A DNA stretch of 64,000 nucleotides, taken from assembly GCF_036370855.1 (NCBI RefSeq), contig NC_088099.1:25511501-25575500 (forward strand), in the 5' to 3' direction. The first letter of the stretch is position 1; each line of letters starts with the position of its first letter. The notes beneath the pieces are model-generated. The model made no database searches, had not been told where the DNA came from, and saw only the letters and a list, made by a program, of their open reading frames with translations. A program made the position numbers and the translations under genes. Below, in pieces: positions 12,889 to 25,996 of the stretch. This stretch comes from Dromaius novaehollandiae (Eukaryota > Chordata > Aves > Casuariiformes > Dromaiidae).

Positions 12889-15800
12889 GTCAGTGCGGGC
12901 GGGCGTGGGGAATGGCCCCGTGTGCGGGCGGCCCCCGGGCCTGGCGCGGCGCCAGGCAGCGGGACTGGCGGGTCGCGCCGTGGGTCGCCTCGGGCTGGCG
13001 CCGGGCTGCGCCACGCCCGCCGGGACCCCGGCCCGGGGCGGCCGCAGTGCGGCTCCCGCGCCGCCACAGCAGCGCCCGGGGAGGGCAAAGGGGGGGGGCG
13101 GTGCGAAGGGTCCCTCCGAGGGGGTTTGGGGTGCGGGGGAGAGGCCGGAGGAGGCTGTGGCCACCGCCGCCCTCCCCCCCCGCCGGTGCCCGGGCCTGGC
13201 GCAGCCGCCGCCGCCTGTGTCTCTGTGGGCCAGGCCTGGCCGCTGTGCCGTCCTGCAGTGCAGCCCGCTGCTGGGCAGGAGGTCATCCGCTCCTCGTAGT
13301 GAAAAAACGCGCAGGACCGTTGCCTGTTTCCTGAGCTTATTCCAACGCTTTCGTGTAAAAGCGCCATGTAAGCAGTCCTTACAGCTTTGTTTCTAGTGAC
13401 TGTGTAAAATGAATTAATAAAATTACTAAATAAAGTGACATGCTCATGTGAAACGTGTTGTTTTGTTAGTACGGCAGCTTCATAGATGATCTGCGGCTCT
13501 ATGTGCGAGGAGGAACCGGCGGCATGGGCTATCCGCGCCTCGGTGGGGAAGGGGGCAGAGGTGGCGATGTCTGGTTCGTTGCCCAAGAGCGAACGACCTT
13601 GAAGAGCGTTAAAGACAGATACCCCCAGAAGCGATTTGTAGCTGGAGCAGGAGCCAACAGCAGGTAAGAATATATTTGATGAACATTGTTACATACTTTT
13701 TTCTAGACAGCAAAATGCCACCTTAAGTTACTAAACCTGCTTTAACTTCTCCCAGTGTCAGAGCATTAAAAGGTGAAAAAGGAAAAGACTGCGAAGTTCA
13801 TGTGCCTCTGGGGATTTCAGTTCTTTGTGAGGATGGAAAGCAGATTGGTAAGAACTTTGGGGTTGTTTTAATATATCTGGCAGATGCTGTCATATTTATT
13901 GATGACATCTAGCAAACTTCTAACACTTCTGAAATAGAATGTTTTAAGATTACACACGTCGCAAAAAATATATATGTGTCTTTTTGTTTTTCTTGGACAA
14001 ACAAATATTGACAAAAATTACATTGGAGCGGTTGCTGGAAAAGCAAGGTCCTCTTTGAGAAACTAGAAGTAATTAGTTTGTATTGCTATATGCAGCAGAA
14101 AGAAAATTTCTTTTGCAGCAAGTGTTAAAGGTTGGAAGTCGTACTGATTCTCCTTTAATGACCTTGCATAGGTCATGTGTCCATGAACCAAGTTGAGTGA
14201 CCTTCTAACTTTACTGAATTATGAAATTTCTTTAAAAGATTGCTTAAAATACCTTGTGGTATGTCAGCATTTCAGGTTAGCTAAAATATTTATAATCTAG
14301 TTTAAAAAAAAGTGTTCAATGATAACGTGGAAGATCTCTTTCAAAATAGTGATCTTGAAATAGCTCTCTGTAGTTTCTCTGCAGTTTCTGAGTGTTTTTC
14401 CTCTCACACTACTTAGAGTTCAAACTGAAGTCACAAATGACTGGATGCTTGACTTATGGCAAAATTTGTTTACTTCGTAGGTAATGTAGATATCATTGTA
14501 TTATATAAACAAATCTTGGATTTTTTTAACTTATTCTAATGTTTTAACCCTGAGGGAGATATTATAGCAGGCATCTTAATGGAAAAATATGGAGCATTTG
14601 AGTTTGGTGTATGTAAGGCTCAAAGTATCTTTTTTTTTTTTTTAAATCAAAACTGCTATAGCCACAGCTTCATCAATACCTGCAAATTTATCTTTGGATT
14701 CTTAAGTATTGGAGGCTTCAAACCTGTCGTCTTAGCCATACGTTGCCTGTCTGTACTTAGCAATTTTTCCTGACGTTAATAACTATATGACAGAAGGGAA
14801 AGTATTTGGTGTGTTTGGTCTCATTTGTTTCTAAACAAAGAAAGAAACTCCATTACCCCATCAGTGCACAGCTCTTGCAAGGAAGCTTAATGAAAATTCT
14901 CCCATCAATAAAGACAGATTTAAGTGGGAAAATCAGAACTAAATTATTGTGAGGAATTATCATTTTTCATTAGTGAATTTATTTTCAGGAGAGCTTAATA
15001 CAGCAGGAGAGAAATGCCTGGTAGCTCGTGGAGGTCTCGGAGGCTCTTTGGCCACAAACTTCCTGCCTTGCAAGGGTCAGAGGCGAATTGTTCACCTTGA
15101 TTTGAAGCTTATAGCGGATATTGGCTTAGTTGGGTAAGTATTGTAGCTCTGTACTGCAGTTTGAGAGCTGAGAAAATGAAGTAATAAATTTCGAATGAGA
15201 TTGCAAAGAAATTCTAGAGTTTGGTGAATGAGTGTCAGGGTATGTTTGCCTTACTGCTTACGTTAATTTGCAGTTTGCAAAAATCAGGTACGATTTACAC
15301 CCCATTAAACCCATTAAAATTGATTCAAATCAATATTAAAACTTGGTAAATATTGGTTATGCTTTTGTGGGTTTGTTAGGCTTCTTGCATCAGGGTCATG
15401 AGTTAATATAATTGAGTTTAGCAATTGAAGTGATTATCGTAATATTTAGCTAGTATTTACGAAGTAAGTAGGAGGTACAAAATAAAGCTAAGATGCTATC
15501 CATATTGCATCTCCTACTTTACGGTACTGGCACAAGTGGATCTTTTTGGTAGTAGTTTTAATGAAAATTTCAAAGGGCATGTAGTCTGCTCTCCCAAATC
15601 AACACTGTGGAGCATTGGAAAGAAGTAATTACAAACTAGAACTGTGGAGCTTCCATTTTTTTTGCTCTGGTGCTTTTCAGTGTTGCTGGTTAATAGCAAA
15701 GCAGATAAACACGTTTATCTGGAGAAAGCTTTTAACAAACTAAAAAAGTATTGGTTTACTTAGCATCTACCTTGTGTTTTTCCCCTCTTGTCCCTATTTA

Positions 15801-18800
15801 TAAAAAAACAAAAAGTGTAAAATGAGAAAAGCAGTTTCTTAAAATCTTACTGGTGTATGCCTTTATTGGTATATACAGCTAAAGCATGGAAACTTGAAGA
15901 CAGCATGGGTTGCTAACTAGAATTTCCTTATTTGCTTATTAGAAATAAATTAACAGTTCTGTTAATATCAGAATCATCTGCAGTTCTATCATTTTCAAGC
16001 AGTCTTCAATATTTACATGATGCAAAATATTTTTCTGCTTTTAGAGTTTCTGAAAAATACAGAGGCTTTATGACACTGATCATAAAACTGCTTATGACTG
16101 CTTCTTTACTCCTGCAGTTTGGTTTATATTTTAGCTGGCAGTTTCACTGTAAAAAGCATAGAAAAAGTCATTAGCAACTAATTGGAGGAGAATCTTATTT
16201 TTCTGTTGAGAGTATGAATCAGCCTCTGATACTTTGTTGTTGTATGTTGTTTGATCTCTTTGAGTTTGTTGTTTTTATTTCAGTAGATTTACAAATGCTT
16301 TGTTATTAGATCAGGCCAAAAAACACATAGACTTGAGAAAGGATCATCAGGTCTTGGTACAGATTGTGATGTGTAGTGTAGGTTGCAATTTAAACTTCAA
16401 AGAGCGTATTGTGCCTCACTGGAAACAAAATACTTGCCTGAGGAGATGACCAGAGTAACCTTCCGAAATGTCTTTAAGGCACCTTTCAACATCGGAGAGC
16501 ATTAAAAGTACCCTCAGTAATTTTCCTGCTATAAAAAGAGTCATTATGTCTCTTTCTTTATGAAGAATAAAGCCCCTTAATGTAAGATTGATCTTGTTTT
16601 TTCATTAGCTCATGTTCTCATTAGCTGTCCCTGTTAACAGGTTATTCTTTGTGCATATACTGAAAAGAAGAGTATTAGGTTTTTGTGTATGTCACCTTTT
16701 CCATGACACATGCCCTTGTATCTTGTGCCCAATAACCAGTTGCCCATTGACACAGATTTCTTTGATCACTGTTGTAAGGAAATGTCGTGCTGAGTAACAG
16801 ACTGTAAATTCGACTTGAACAGAAGTCCTCTATGGTTTCCAGTTTGCAACAGATGGCTATGAATAAGGACTATAGTGTATACTCTGCCTGTAACATTAGC
16901 TTGAAGTTTGATATTGGTCAAGGCTGCTGTGTCTTTTACAACTTGGCTTAATCTTTAAAATTTTCGGTTTTAACTTAGGCTTCCATTTCAACAGATAGAT
17001 ACAGTCCCTGGAGAACTTTTTGTAAAACTACTGTTACCCTTAAGGGACTTTTTTTGTTTTAGTACACAGGTATAGCTGGTCCTTGTAAAAGGAAAAAGTT
17101 GCAACAGTCAGGTCTACACCAAACAGCTTTTGGGCCTTCACAGGTATGTTTTTATTTAGAAAATTAGCTATGGCATGTGGAGAATGAATATAGGAAGCCC
17201 TGAGTACTCATGCTGTTTTTCTTTTCAAGTGACTTTGAAAGATTTTCCTCAGATCTCTTCCACCTGTAAGCATATTTATATACCTCGCCTGCCTGCAGCC
17301 CTGGGAAGCGTTATATTTATAAAAATGGTTCGGAACTGGTTAAAAATCTTAATGATTTGTGTTCAAAAATGAAAATTAAAAAATCTCTGTGGAAATGAGT
17401 CTGTAACATTGAGGTTGAATAAAGTAATACAGTATATTTGCTAATAAAATACACAGGTATCACATAAGTATTTATTTACTGTATAAATGCTGACTTTCCT
17501 TCTAGGTTTCCAAATGCAGGAAAATCATCTCTGCTAAGCAAAGTTTCTCATGCCAAACCTCAGATTGCAGATTATGCATGTAAGTTCATACTCTTTTTTT
17601 ACTGCTGTAGCATTTCATAAGACCAAGAAGTCTTTTCCCTGTCTTGATGTACAGGTTAATAATACAGAACAGGAAGTAACCATGTCATGTGCTAAGTATG
17701 TTATACAGGTTTTTAATTACTAGAAATACTTCAGAGGTACCTTGCTGTTTCAGTATCCAGCTCCTTTTACCACCTCATTTTTTCATATGCATCACCTCAT
17801 AGTGCTTGAACCTATTGATACAAATCTATTTTACATTTGTTTCAGTCTCAGCCCATTTATTATTGCCTTTGAGACTAGACATGGTGTGAAATATCCTCAG
17901 TCTACTGAATATACACCGTCATGTTCCTTTGCATAAGTATCTTGTGATAGAGTAAGATTTTGTTCTTGAATCGCTCCACTGGAAAATGCTGTTTTTGTTA
18001 GCGTTCTGTCAATGAAGTAGGATTAGTTATCTGGTCATTGGTTAATTAAAGCAGTTCAGTTAGTGCTGTGCTAGAACTCATACATTTTTTTGCCTAGGTC
18101 ATTTTCCCAGAGTTTTCATCTCAGCTTCAGATGCTAAGGGTTAAATAGATGTGTGCTGAGGTCTACATCCAGGTCCAGTAACCATACATGGAGTGTCATG
18201 AATGAAGAAGTCACCAGTCACATAACCGTCATAGTGATTTCACAGAGGAAAACTTGAAGCTAGTCAGAATTATTTAAGGGGGTAGTAACTTGCAAAACAA
18301 ACTGCCAGAGAGAAGAATGGTGCATGTGAATAATTACAGTGGTTCCACAGATCAAGATTGCAGATGTTTGTCCTCCTTCCATTTTTGTCCTCAGCCTTTG
18401 ATTCCTGATTTACCAATGCAAACATCAGTTCTTTGCATCATCATCAATTCTGTCCCAAGTGATGAAATGCTCAGAAAAACCAAGTGATCCCTCTGATCTC
18501 CATCACTGTGGTTCTATCTCCATCACTTCTGTTTTCACATCAGTCCTAACTGAACTCTGTAATACCCAGCAGCAAAAATGGTATAACCACAGAGGCAAAG
18601 GGAGAACCAAAGAAGCCCCACGTGACCTGTCCTAAAATAGTCTTGAGCTTTCTGATAATTAGGACAATAGAAATATTACAAGTAGAAACATGAAGATTAA
18701 TTACAACCACATAAAGTAGGAGGATATGTTCATCTGACCACTATCTCCTTCTAAGAGGAACCAAAAGTAGATGACTAGGGAGAGGTATAAGAACATGGCA

Positions 18801-21800
18801 AATATACTAGATACTTCCTTTGTGTGGGCATCCAGGCTAAACCATTTGAGGTTCAGGGACTTCCTCAGCCAGACATAATTTTAATTTATTTGGTGATCTT
18901 CAGTGTACTTCTCTAATCTCCCCATAAGTAACTTTTTTCAGCATCCACACATCTTGGGGCAGGAGGTTCTGTAGCTTAACTACACGTTGTTTGAAGACTG
19001 CATCCTTTTTTTGTTTTGGATTGTTGACACACAGTTTCTAGTGATGGCTCCTAATGCTTATGCTGGAAGAGGCAATAACCCCTATTCATCTTCTCATGCC
19101 ACTCATGATTCTGTACAGCTTTTGATGTTTTTCCTCAAGTGTCTCTTCTGCAGGAAGAGTCCTAGCTCACTTTGCCTTTTTTTAGTTGGAAAACGTTCCA
19201 TACTTTGGATCATCTGTTTTCTGTCTGAGTCTTTTCTAGCTCCTCTATTTCCCTTCTTGGGATGAAGGGAACAGAACTACATACGGTACCAAGATTTGAT
19301 GAACCATTGTTTTACTGAGTAGCTTAACTGTATTCTCCCTTGTCTTTTTCTTTGTTCCATTTGCCTTAATGATTTATTTATTTTGCTATGAGAAGTCTTG
19401 TTTCATGTAAATAGGAAGAGAGAAAGTTCTGCTACACTCACTGAAGTGTTTTTTAACATTAACATTTTTTGAAATGTTTCAAACACTCTTGTTTCTTTAC
19501 CCTCTTTTTTTTTTTTCCTTGCTATAGTTACAACAATAAAGCCTGAACTGGGAAAGATCATGTATGCAGATTATAAGCAGGTTGGTATGAAAGTTCATTC
19601 TTGTTCATTAAAAGTGTATATAATGTCATGTTATGTTGTTTAACATCATTTCAGAAAGAAAATGGAAACTTTCTACCTGTGTTTTTTCATATGTATGTAT
19701 TATGTATATGTATATTATACAATTCATGGAAGTTTGTCCAATAGCTGCAGGTCCGTACCAGTGAGTGAAAAGGAATATAGCAAATATAGCCAAGCTGCCA
19801 TAACTTACTGTTTTGGCTTTTTGGATAGGCTGCTCTGACTTCCTTTTGGTTTTTGGTGTTTTTTTTGTTTCTTTTTTAGTTTAAAAAAAGTAAAATAATA
19901 TGGAGTGAGAATGATTGCCCTAACAGCCAGGATAGTGTAGTACTTGGCTCCAGTTCCTTTTGCAGTAGTCTGTAACACAGGAAGACTGGTGGTACTACTG
20001 CCCCACCACCTTGTTTTTTGTGAACCCAATTCTAACCAGGTTCTTCAGGTAAAATTAACAAATAGTTCTGTGGTGCTTGGAATCCTTTTTACAGTATCCA
20101 CTGGGGCGAGGGGGAGGATTTGCCCATCCCCAAGTGAGACTCTTAACGGTTTCCTTGCAAGTAGATTTTGGTACAGAACTGGGCCCCATGTTTCTGTAGG
20201 GCTAGAGCAAACATTTTGATTCCTCAAGCTTGAATCTTCTTTGATGTATTATTATTATTTTTTTTAAGTATGTGTGGTCTCATCACTTCTAAGATAAAAG
20301 GCGAAGGCATAAAAGGGTTGCAGATGAGTTAACCGGAAAGGCATACTTCAGATATGAAAAGGCAGAAAACTCTTTTCCCTCTCAGAAGCAATGATCTTAG
20401 GGGATTCAGTAGCTGATGCTTGGAATCTGCATTTACTCAAATAAGTGAAGATAGCAATACTGTATTTTTTTATATCAAGCTTCCCTTTCCCCATATATCC
20501 CTACAAATGATGCTGTGGGTAACAGTTAAAGGCTCGGAAAACTTAAAACACAGAATTTGGTATTTGAGCTCTTAATTTTTGAGCAGACATGATATTTGTT
20601 AATTTTATCTAATACTTACCTGTTTTCTTACTGCATGTCTTGCGAGTATATTTAAATAGAATTAGCTGATACAAATATGAAACATTATCCTCTCAGATTC
20701 TAAACATTACCTATTATCAGAAATTACAGGTGAAAAATAGGTCCTACCTTATTTTACAGTGCAGAGGATTATAAGAGTCCTTAGCACCCTGCAGCTTCAT
20801 GAGAATGAAGTATTTTTTTGCAGGGTAGATGACACCGAGGGGTATACATGTATCTTTTGTTTTATTTTAGCAAAGTGAGTAATCAAGATTTGGCTATGAT
20901 GATGTGTTAAAATATTATCTCATTACACACATGCTTTAGGTATGTCAAAAAATACTGGGTAAGTACAGAAATGCAAAAATACTGGAAAAGGGGGTTTTTT
21001 TTGTTTGTTTTTTGTCCCCCCCCCCCCCCCCAGAACTTGAGTTTCAAGCAGCTTATTTAATTTGTTGAGGTGTTTTTGCTGTTATTTGATCTTAAAGAAT
21101 AATCTCATTTTTGTTAGCTGTACTTTGACTGGAGTACTGTTTACTAAGCAGTAAGATGAATAAATTAACAATTGAATCCTTTGAAACACTTGTAATATTG
21201 TTTAAAGTATTTTTAACAAATTTGTCATAAAGGAGATAAATATTTTTCTAAGCATCTAAGGGAAAATTTTCATACATACATTTTATTCCCTAGTTAAGAG
21301 TAACTTATTCTAGAAAATGGTGCTGCAAATAACAAGATTGTTTATAGCCTTTGAAAAACTACCTGCAATGAATCAGACTGTCACATATACTGGTATACCA
21401 CGCTCCTGTGGGAAAACTACTCATACTCTGGCTTTCTTTTTTACAATCTGTTTGATGTCATATTCAACGATCTTTTCTTCTTGGCTCATTCTGGAGTTGA
21501 TAGTTTTTATACAGCACCCAGCACTGTAGTATAAAAACAATAAGCACTGTTCTAAAGTCAAGGAGGTAGTAACTGTCATTAAAATAAGAATCTGTAAGAG
21601 GAAGTACTTCAGATCTCAGTATGGCAGCTGTTGAAAACAAAACCAAAAAAAGCAATTAAGAGCAATAATTAAGGTGACTCTCCTGTACCACACTCAACAG
21701 GCTCATCTACATATTCCTAATTATATCTTTTTTTCCTACAGAACACTGAAATATTAAAGAAAATGCATAGCAACTGGCTTGTTTTATCATAGTATGCTAT

Positions 21801-24800
21801 AAAGGACAAAATACATACAAGTTATCTGTTGCCATTTGAGTCATTATCTGGTACTTGAGCAAAAAAAAGACCTTGAGATACAGAGTCACAAAAGTAGAGG
21901 GTCTGAGTTCAGATCTTAGTACCAGATTGTGGAAACTAGCAGATCCATTTATATCTTCTACCAAAATATGTGAACCATGTGCTGCTTTGGGAGAATCTGA
22001 GTTTATTTATAAGCTCTGTGAAAGTATTTTTTCTTTGAAAGACAGCTAAAGTCAGAAAAAAGGTGGTCGTGATTCTAGTACACCACCCAAACACATCACA
22101 CCTAGTAGTGGGTGTTTCTGTTCTAACTCTCTAGCTTGTTTCTAGTTGCAGAAGTTCAGATAAGCTCAGATTCACCTACCTATATCCCATGTCTCTATAA
22201 GTCAAAAATTTGGAGGCAAGGCTTGAAATATATAGAAAAAGCATAATGGTCAAAAGCTAGTATGGCAGATGAGTGGGAGTGAAACTTGCCAACAAGATAT
22301 GGAGGAGTAGTTTAGCAGAAGGCCCCATCCTATAGTAGACAGAACATTGGAAATTTTATTGCATGCTGGCTTTGGGCCCAGCTTAGTTGAATCCAGTTGA
22401 TGTCTAGATGGTATAAGATAGATTGAAGCCTTTCTTTGCTTCCTTCTCTGTCATAGCTTTCTGTGAGTTACTGAGTCTGGGATTTTTTTTATTACTCTAC
22501 TGTTCTTCCATCTGTCTTAGCTCTCCCTCACCACTGTGTACAATCCTCCCAACCCGCAGAGAAAATGACAGGATTCTTGTCTGTTTTGACAGTCTCTGCT
22601 GGGCTCTGGTTGGCAGCTGATGTACCACTCAAAATCTAATTTCAGTTTAAGAGGAGGAGAGAAAGTCTTGGAGTTGCTTGTGTTTAGGGGAACAATATTA
22701 TATGGGTTTGCATTTGGAAAAATTATTCCCTGTAGCTACAAGGAACAGACTTCCATTTTCTTTTCCAGTAACAGTTTGATTTCTATACAGACTTGATACC
22801 CTAATCTGCCTGCTTTCCAGAGTCTGTTTTATTCTCAGGTAGCAAGTAACTTGGAAAAATCTTTGCTGAGGTATTATTATCCTTTATTTTCTAGTTGGCA
22901 CATAGCTATAAATGAATAGATGGGGGAAGATGAGGATTGTAATGACTGTGTAATAGCAGCATTTTGTTTAAACCTGCCTCTGATAATAGATTTTAAATGT
23001 ATTGAAACAGCCAATGCATACTGCCAGAGAACTGGTTCCATGTGCAATTCCAAGGAATACATAGTTGTAAAAGACGTCTCAAAATAGGTATTTCTGACAC
23101 TTCTTTGTTGAGGTTCTTTTGTCTGTATGAAATCACGGTAGGTTTTGATAGTCCAAAAACACCATTTTAGCTTAATGGAAATCTTTCGTTTGTTTTCCTA
23201 GATTTCAGTAGCTGATCTCCCAGGACTGATTGAAGGTGCACATGCAAACAAAGGGATGGGCCATAAATTTCTCAAACATATAGAAAGAACAAAACAGCTT
23301 CTCTTGGTTGTAAGTTAAATAAAATTTAGAGCTTATTGAAATCAAAGGCAGTGCATTAAACAAAATACATTTTAATGGCAGTGTATTTGGAATTTGGGAA
23401 ATCATGTTTGCAATTTGCATGTTTCAGGATAAGCAAATGTAGCTATAATGCTGTTTTTAGAATGGAAAGCTCAAATGACTGATAATAAATTCAATCCTTA
23501 AATAGAATTTTTTATCAAGTTTGCCAAGTATTTAGATCAGGGCAGTGTTCCAAGTGCAGCTAAGACATGGGGGTGATTTTTTTTTTTTTAAATCAATTAG
23601 ATCCCCTTACAAAAGAGGTTTAAAAATCAACACTTCGAGAAACATGCTGCCAAAACCTATCACTTTGTGTCACCAGTGATTTTATTTTGATGTATAGTTG
23701 CCCTGTTGTTTGCGTAGGAATTAGGGCATGCTCGTGGACATTTTATTCCAAAGCAGTTGATGCAGAGGACTTTCATATTGTAAAATAATCATATACTACC
23801 AAGCTTGTTGTGTAACTTTTTCAGGTTGATATATCTGGGTTTCAGCTATCTGTCAAGACTCGTTTCAGAACAGCCTTTGAAACTATACTGCTTCTAACAA
23901 AGGTACTTCTCATCTTCCTCATTGTTGGTTGTAGTTGTTACTGAGCCTGGAGAGGGGATTAAACAGTTTTGATCAAGAAGTTTCAAATGTTAATGTGACT
24001 GTTGGATTTATGGGGCCAATTAACAAGTTCAAAATTCTCTGGAATGATGAAACCTTTATTTTATCAGTCCTGTTGGAACTGCTTTGCTTTACATTGGGCA
24101 TAGCTGTTTCTTTGTTAATCTGTGCAGCATCTGAAAGGAGATATTTCTCATAGTCAAGCTAAGGTTTTTTTTTTAAAAAAAAAAAAAAAACACCTTTTTC
24201 AGATCTGCAGTTTGGTAGCCTTTTAGGAAGTAGAAGCACATGGGTATAACTAAATCCCTGCCTTGATGCCCTTACTGCTTATACTAACAGAGATCAAGGC
24301 CCAGATGAGACATCAAGCCCAAGGTTTGCAAACTTTCATTATTTCCATCTCTTGTCATTGTTTCTGATTAAAACAATTCATTTTATATGAAGTGCAGCAG
24401 CCCTTCTTTCTCTTGTTCTGTGACTTTACATAATGAATCTTCTCACCTGTGTTTATTTTTAGCTGGGTCGTGCTGGTGCTTTTATGTCTAATATGAAGCA
24501 TTGTCCATTAAAATGCTTAAAAATCAGAAAACTGTCCAAAAAGTTTGCTAATAAGTCTGAACTTTTTCTGAACAAAGCGATTTTGTGTATGAGCTTATAT
24601 AAGTATCAAGAAAAAAAAATAGTAGAATGAAACTGTTATCCTTTTGTAGGAGGGTGTTTCAGAACTGTCCAGGCTGCTCGCCTGGAAGATCTGTGTTTGA
24701 GCAAGCGATCACTGAATGTTTGTTAAAATTATTTTCCTCTGTCAGATTGCTTTAATACACCGACCTTGAGCACCTCAGTACACCTCATAGGTGCCTAGCC

Positions 24801-25996
24801 ATGGAGACTGTTTAGAGAATTAAACAATTAAGAGACAATGTGTAAAATTGAAGTGGCACTTGTTAAACTACAAGTACTCACTAAATCAAATTCACTTGTC
24901 TTTTAAGGAACTGGAACTGTACAAAGAAGAACTTCTAGCAAAGCCTGCACTTCTTGCCATTAATAAAATGGATTTGCCCAGTTCAAAGGATAACTTGAAT
25001 GAACTTATGAAACAACTACAGAATCCTCAAGGTAAATTAACTTGAAGAAAGTAGCTTTGATAAAAGTAGTAATAAGCTTTCATGAGGGGTAACTCTGGGG
25101 GCATTGGCAAGGAGATGTTTGAAATTGAATTAAACTCAAGTCAGCTATTAAATTTGTTATTTGAATGTATTCTTTAAAATCAGTTTCTGTATTTAGATGT
25201 CTCTTTATTTGCCTCTTTAGTGCTGGCTTCACTGCTGGGGATGTATTTAAAAAAAAAAAAAATTCTGGAAGATCTTTCCCAGCTATGATATGGGAGAGTC
25301 TCAGATAACAATAACCCCTTGCTTTGGTTCCCTTACAAGCACTGAAGTATATAAAATTTATCATGTGAAGACTGTGGCCCAAGCACACAAAAATTTTGGG
25401 CACTCCTATGTAGGTTTACTGTATTTCAGTTTTGCTGTTTATACTGAGGTGAAGTTCTTCCTATCTTCTGGAGCAGACTAGAAACAGGAATGCTTAAAAC
25501 AACCTGTCCCCCTGAGACAGATTGCAATGTGAGATTTCCTCGTCTTGGAGGAAGGGTTTAAGAACAGCACGATGCAACTGCTATGCTGGTACTTGTCTTC
25601 TGAGACTTTCTTAGCTATTTTTTAAAGACAAAATAATATTTTTATTCCATATTAATTCCAGTAATGTTTATTATTGTCATTTATTCATTAAAGTTTATTT
25701 TCCAAATGAAATGAGATGTTACAGGCTTTACACTATATGGGGTTTTCTACACAGTGTTTCAATATGCTGTTTCAGACTTCTTACACTTACTACGGGAAGA
25801 AGTGGTTCCTGAGAGTACAATCAAGTTCAAAGATATAATCCCTGTATCAACATATACTGGAGAAGGAATTGAGGAACTGAAAACATGTATAAGAAAATCA
25901 CTAGATGAAGAAGCAGAGAAGGAGAATAAAGACTATCGGAAAAAGAAACTACTACTTTTACGAACTTCAGACAAAAAACAAATGAGTACAGCCTAG
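12856..25996 (+). CDS. GTPBP10: GTPBP10, Obg-family mitochondrial GTPase (10 coding exons)
   Basis: Joined exons 12856-12888, 13470-13663, 13756-13847, 14989-15133, 17506-17579, 19528-19580, 23202-23309, 23825-23902, 24908-25031 and 25776-25996 give an unbroken 373-aa frame with all GT-AG junctions (human 387 aa, longer at the C-terminus). An N-terminal glycine-rich Obg fold (about 20-150) precedes a circularly ordered G domain: G1 GFPNAGKS (155-162), G2 Thr181/182, G3 DLPG (202-205), G4 NKMD (278-281), G5 around 325-327. The family protein works in the mitochondrion on maturation of the large mitoribosomal subunit and hydrolyses GTP. The start is the first ATG in a Kozak context (CCACCATGG). 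The C-terminus is Lys-rich and ends earlier than in human. The G5 motif is S-T-Y where human has S-A-V. Identity is strong from the remembered human sequence; exon edges follow frame and splice consensus. Confidence 0.96.
13470..13663 (+). CDS. GTPBP10: GTPBP10 exon 2
   Basis: Encodes the first half of the Obg fold, with the [19 protein letters not shown] glycine loops typical of the family. Acceptor TTTGTTAG, donor GTAAGA, ends in phase 2. Confidence 0.95.
13756..13847 (+). CDS. GTPBP10: GTPBP10 exon 3
   Basis: Continues the Obg fold ([15 protein letters not shown]). The preceding intron is only 92 bp. Ends in phase 1 at donor GTAAGA. Confidence 0.95.
13848..14988 (+). other. GTPBP10: GTPBP10 intron 3
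   Basis: 1.1-kb AT-rich intron with no recognised element. Confidence 0.8.
14989..15133 (+). CDS. GTPBP10: GTPBP10 exon 4
   Basis: Encodes the end of the Obg fold (ARGGLGG block) and the start of the G domain ([14 protein letters not shown]). Ends in phase 2, splitting the first Gly of the P-loop. Confidence 0.95.
15134..17505 (+). other. GTPBP10: GTPBP10 intron 4
   Basis: 2.4-kb AT-rich intron; only short chance frames. Confidence 0.8.
17506..17579 (+). CDS. GTPBP10: GTPBP10 exon 5 (P-loop)
   Basis: Carries [10 protein letters not shown], the G1/Walker A loop, followed by [12 protein letters not shown] leading into switch I. Ends in phase 1. Confidence 0.95.
18890..19335 (-). mobile_element. 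CR1-type LINE 3' fragment in GTPBP10 intron 5
   Basis: The plus strand shows antisense CR1 landmarks in order: 'gcatccacacatcttggggcagg' (18942 on), 'gttctgtagcttaac', 'ccactcatgattctgtacag' near 19098, 'cgttccatactttggatcat' near 19193 and 'aacagaactacatacggtacc' near 19270. The copy lies antisense to the host gene, is 5'-truncated and heavily diverged, and therefore old. It ends about 190 bp before exon 6. Confidence 0.8.
19528..19580 (+). CDS. GTPBP10: GTPBP10 exon 6 (G2)
   Basis: 53 nt encoding [17 protein letters not shown] with the switch I threonines; the split Phe codon restores the frame from exon 5. Ends in phase 0. Confidence 0.93.
19581..23201 (+). other. GTPBP10: GTPBP10 intron 6
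   Basis: The largest intron (3.6 kb). It contains a 16-base C homopolymer at 21016-21031 and no recognised gene or transposon. Confidence 0.75.
21016..21031 (+). repeat. (C)16 homopolymer
   Basis: Sixteen consecutive C after a T/G-rich run; a likely length-variable, sequencing-difficult site. Confidence 0.85.
23202..23309 (+). CDS. GTPBP10: GTPBP10 exon 7 (G3)
   Basis: Encodes [14 protein letters not shown], the G3/switch II motif, and the following [14 protein letters not shown] helix, nearly identical to human. Confidence 0.96.
23825..23902 (+). CDS. GTPBP10: GTPBP10 exon 8
   Basis: Encodes [19 protein letters not shown] and TILLLTK. In-frame 78-nt exon with donor GTACTT. Confidence 0.94.
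24165..24191 (+). repeat. Poly(T)-poly(A) palindromic tract
   Basis: About ten T directly followed by about sixteen A in intron 8 of GTPBP10, self-complementary and likely length-variable. Confidence 0.8.
24908..25031 (+). CDS. GTPBP10: GTPBP10 exon 9 (G4)
   Basis: Encodes [20 protein letters not shown] followed by MDLP, so it contains the guanine-specifying NKMD motif. Ends in phase 1. Confidence 0.95.
25776..25996 (+). CDS. GTPBP10: GTPBP10 terminal coding exon 10
   Basis: The acceptor TGTTTCAG before 25776 keeps frame (NPQ-D-FLHLL, as human NPK-D-FLHLF). The exon holds the G5 region ([14 protein letters not shown]) and a charged tail, with stop TAG at 25994-25996. An alternative upstream AG near 25754 would insert residues and break the frame match. 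Confidence 0.94.

Larger units (their letters stand above)
12350..13310 (+). promoter_or_regulatory. GTPBP10: CpG island promoter of GTPBP10
   Basis: A roughly 950-bp block of very high GC and CpG density spans the upstream region, the first exon (ATG 12856) and the start of intron 1. No TATA box is evident, as is usual for housekeeping promoters. It contains an NRF1 site and a YY1-like core. The long open frames here on both strands are composition artefacts. Confidence 0.9.

Noticed and set aside
12191-13396. A 401-codon plus-strand frame and long overlapping frames on both strands
   Set aside because: All lie in the GTPBP10 CpG island, where stop codons are rare. They are Pro/Ala/Arg/Gly-rich, open in several frames at once, and conflict with the well-supported exon 1.
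25754-25775. Upstream extension of GTPBP10 exon 10 (frame beginning MFQYAVS)
   Set aside because: The frame-keeping acceptor at 25775 joins NPQ-D-FLHLL as in human; using the upstream AG would add residues and fail the phase match.
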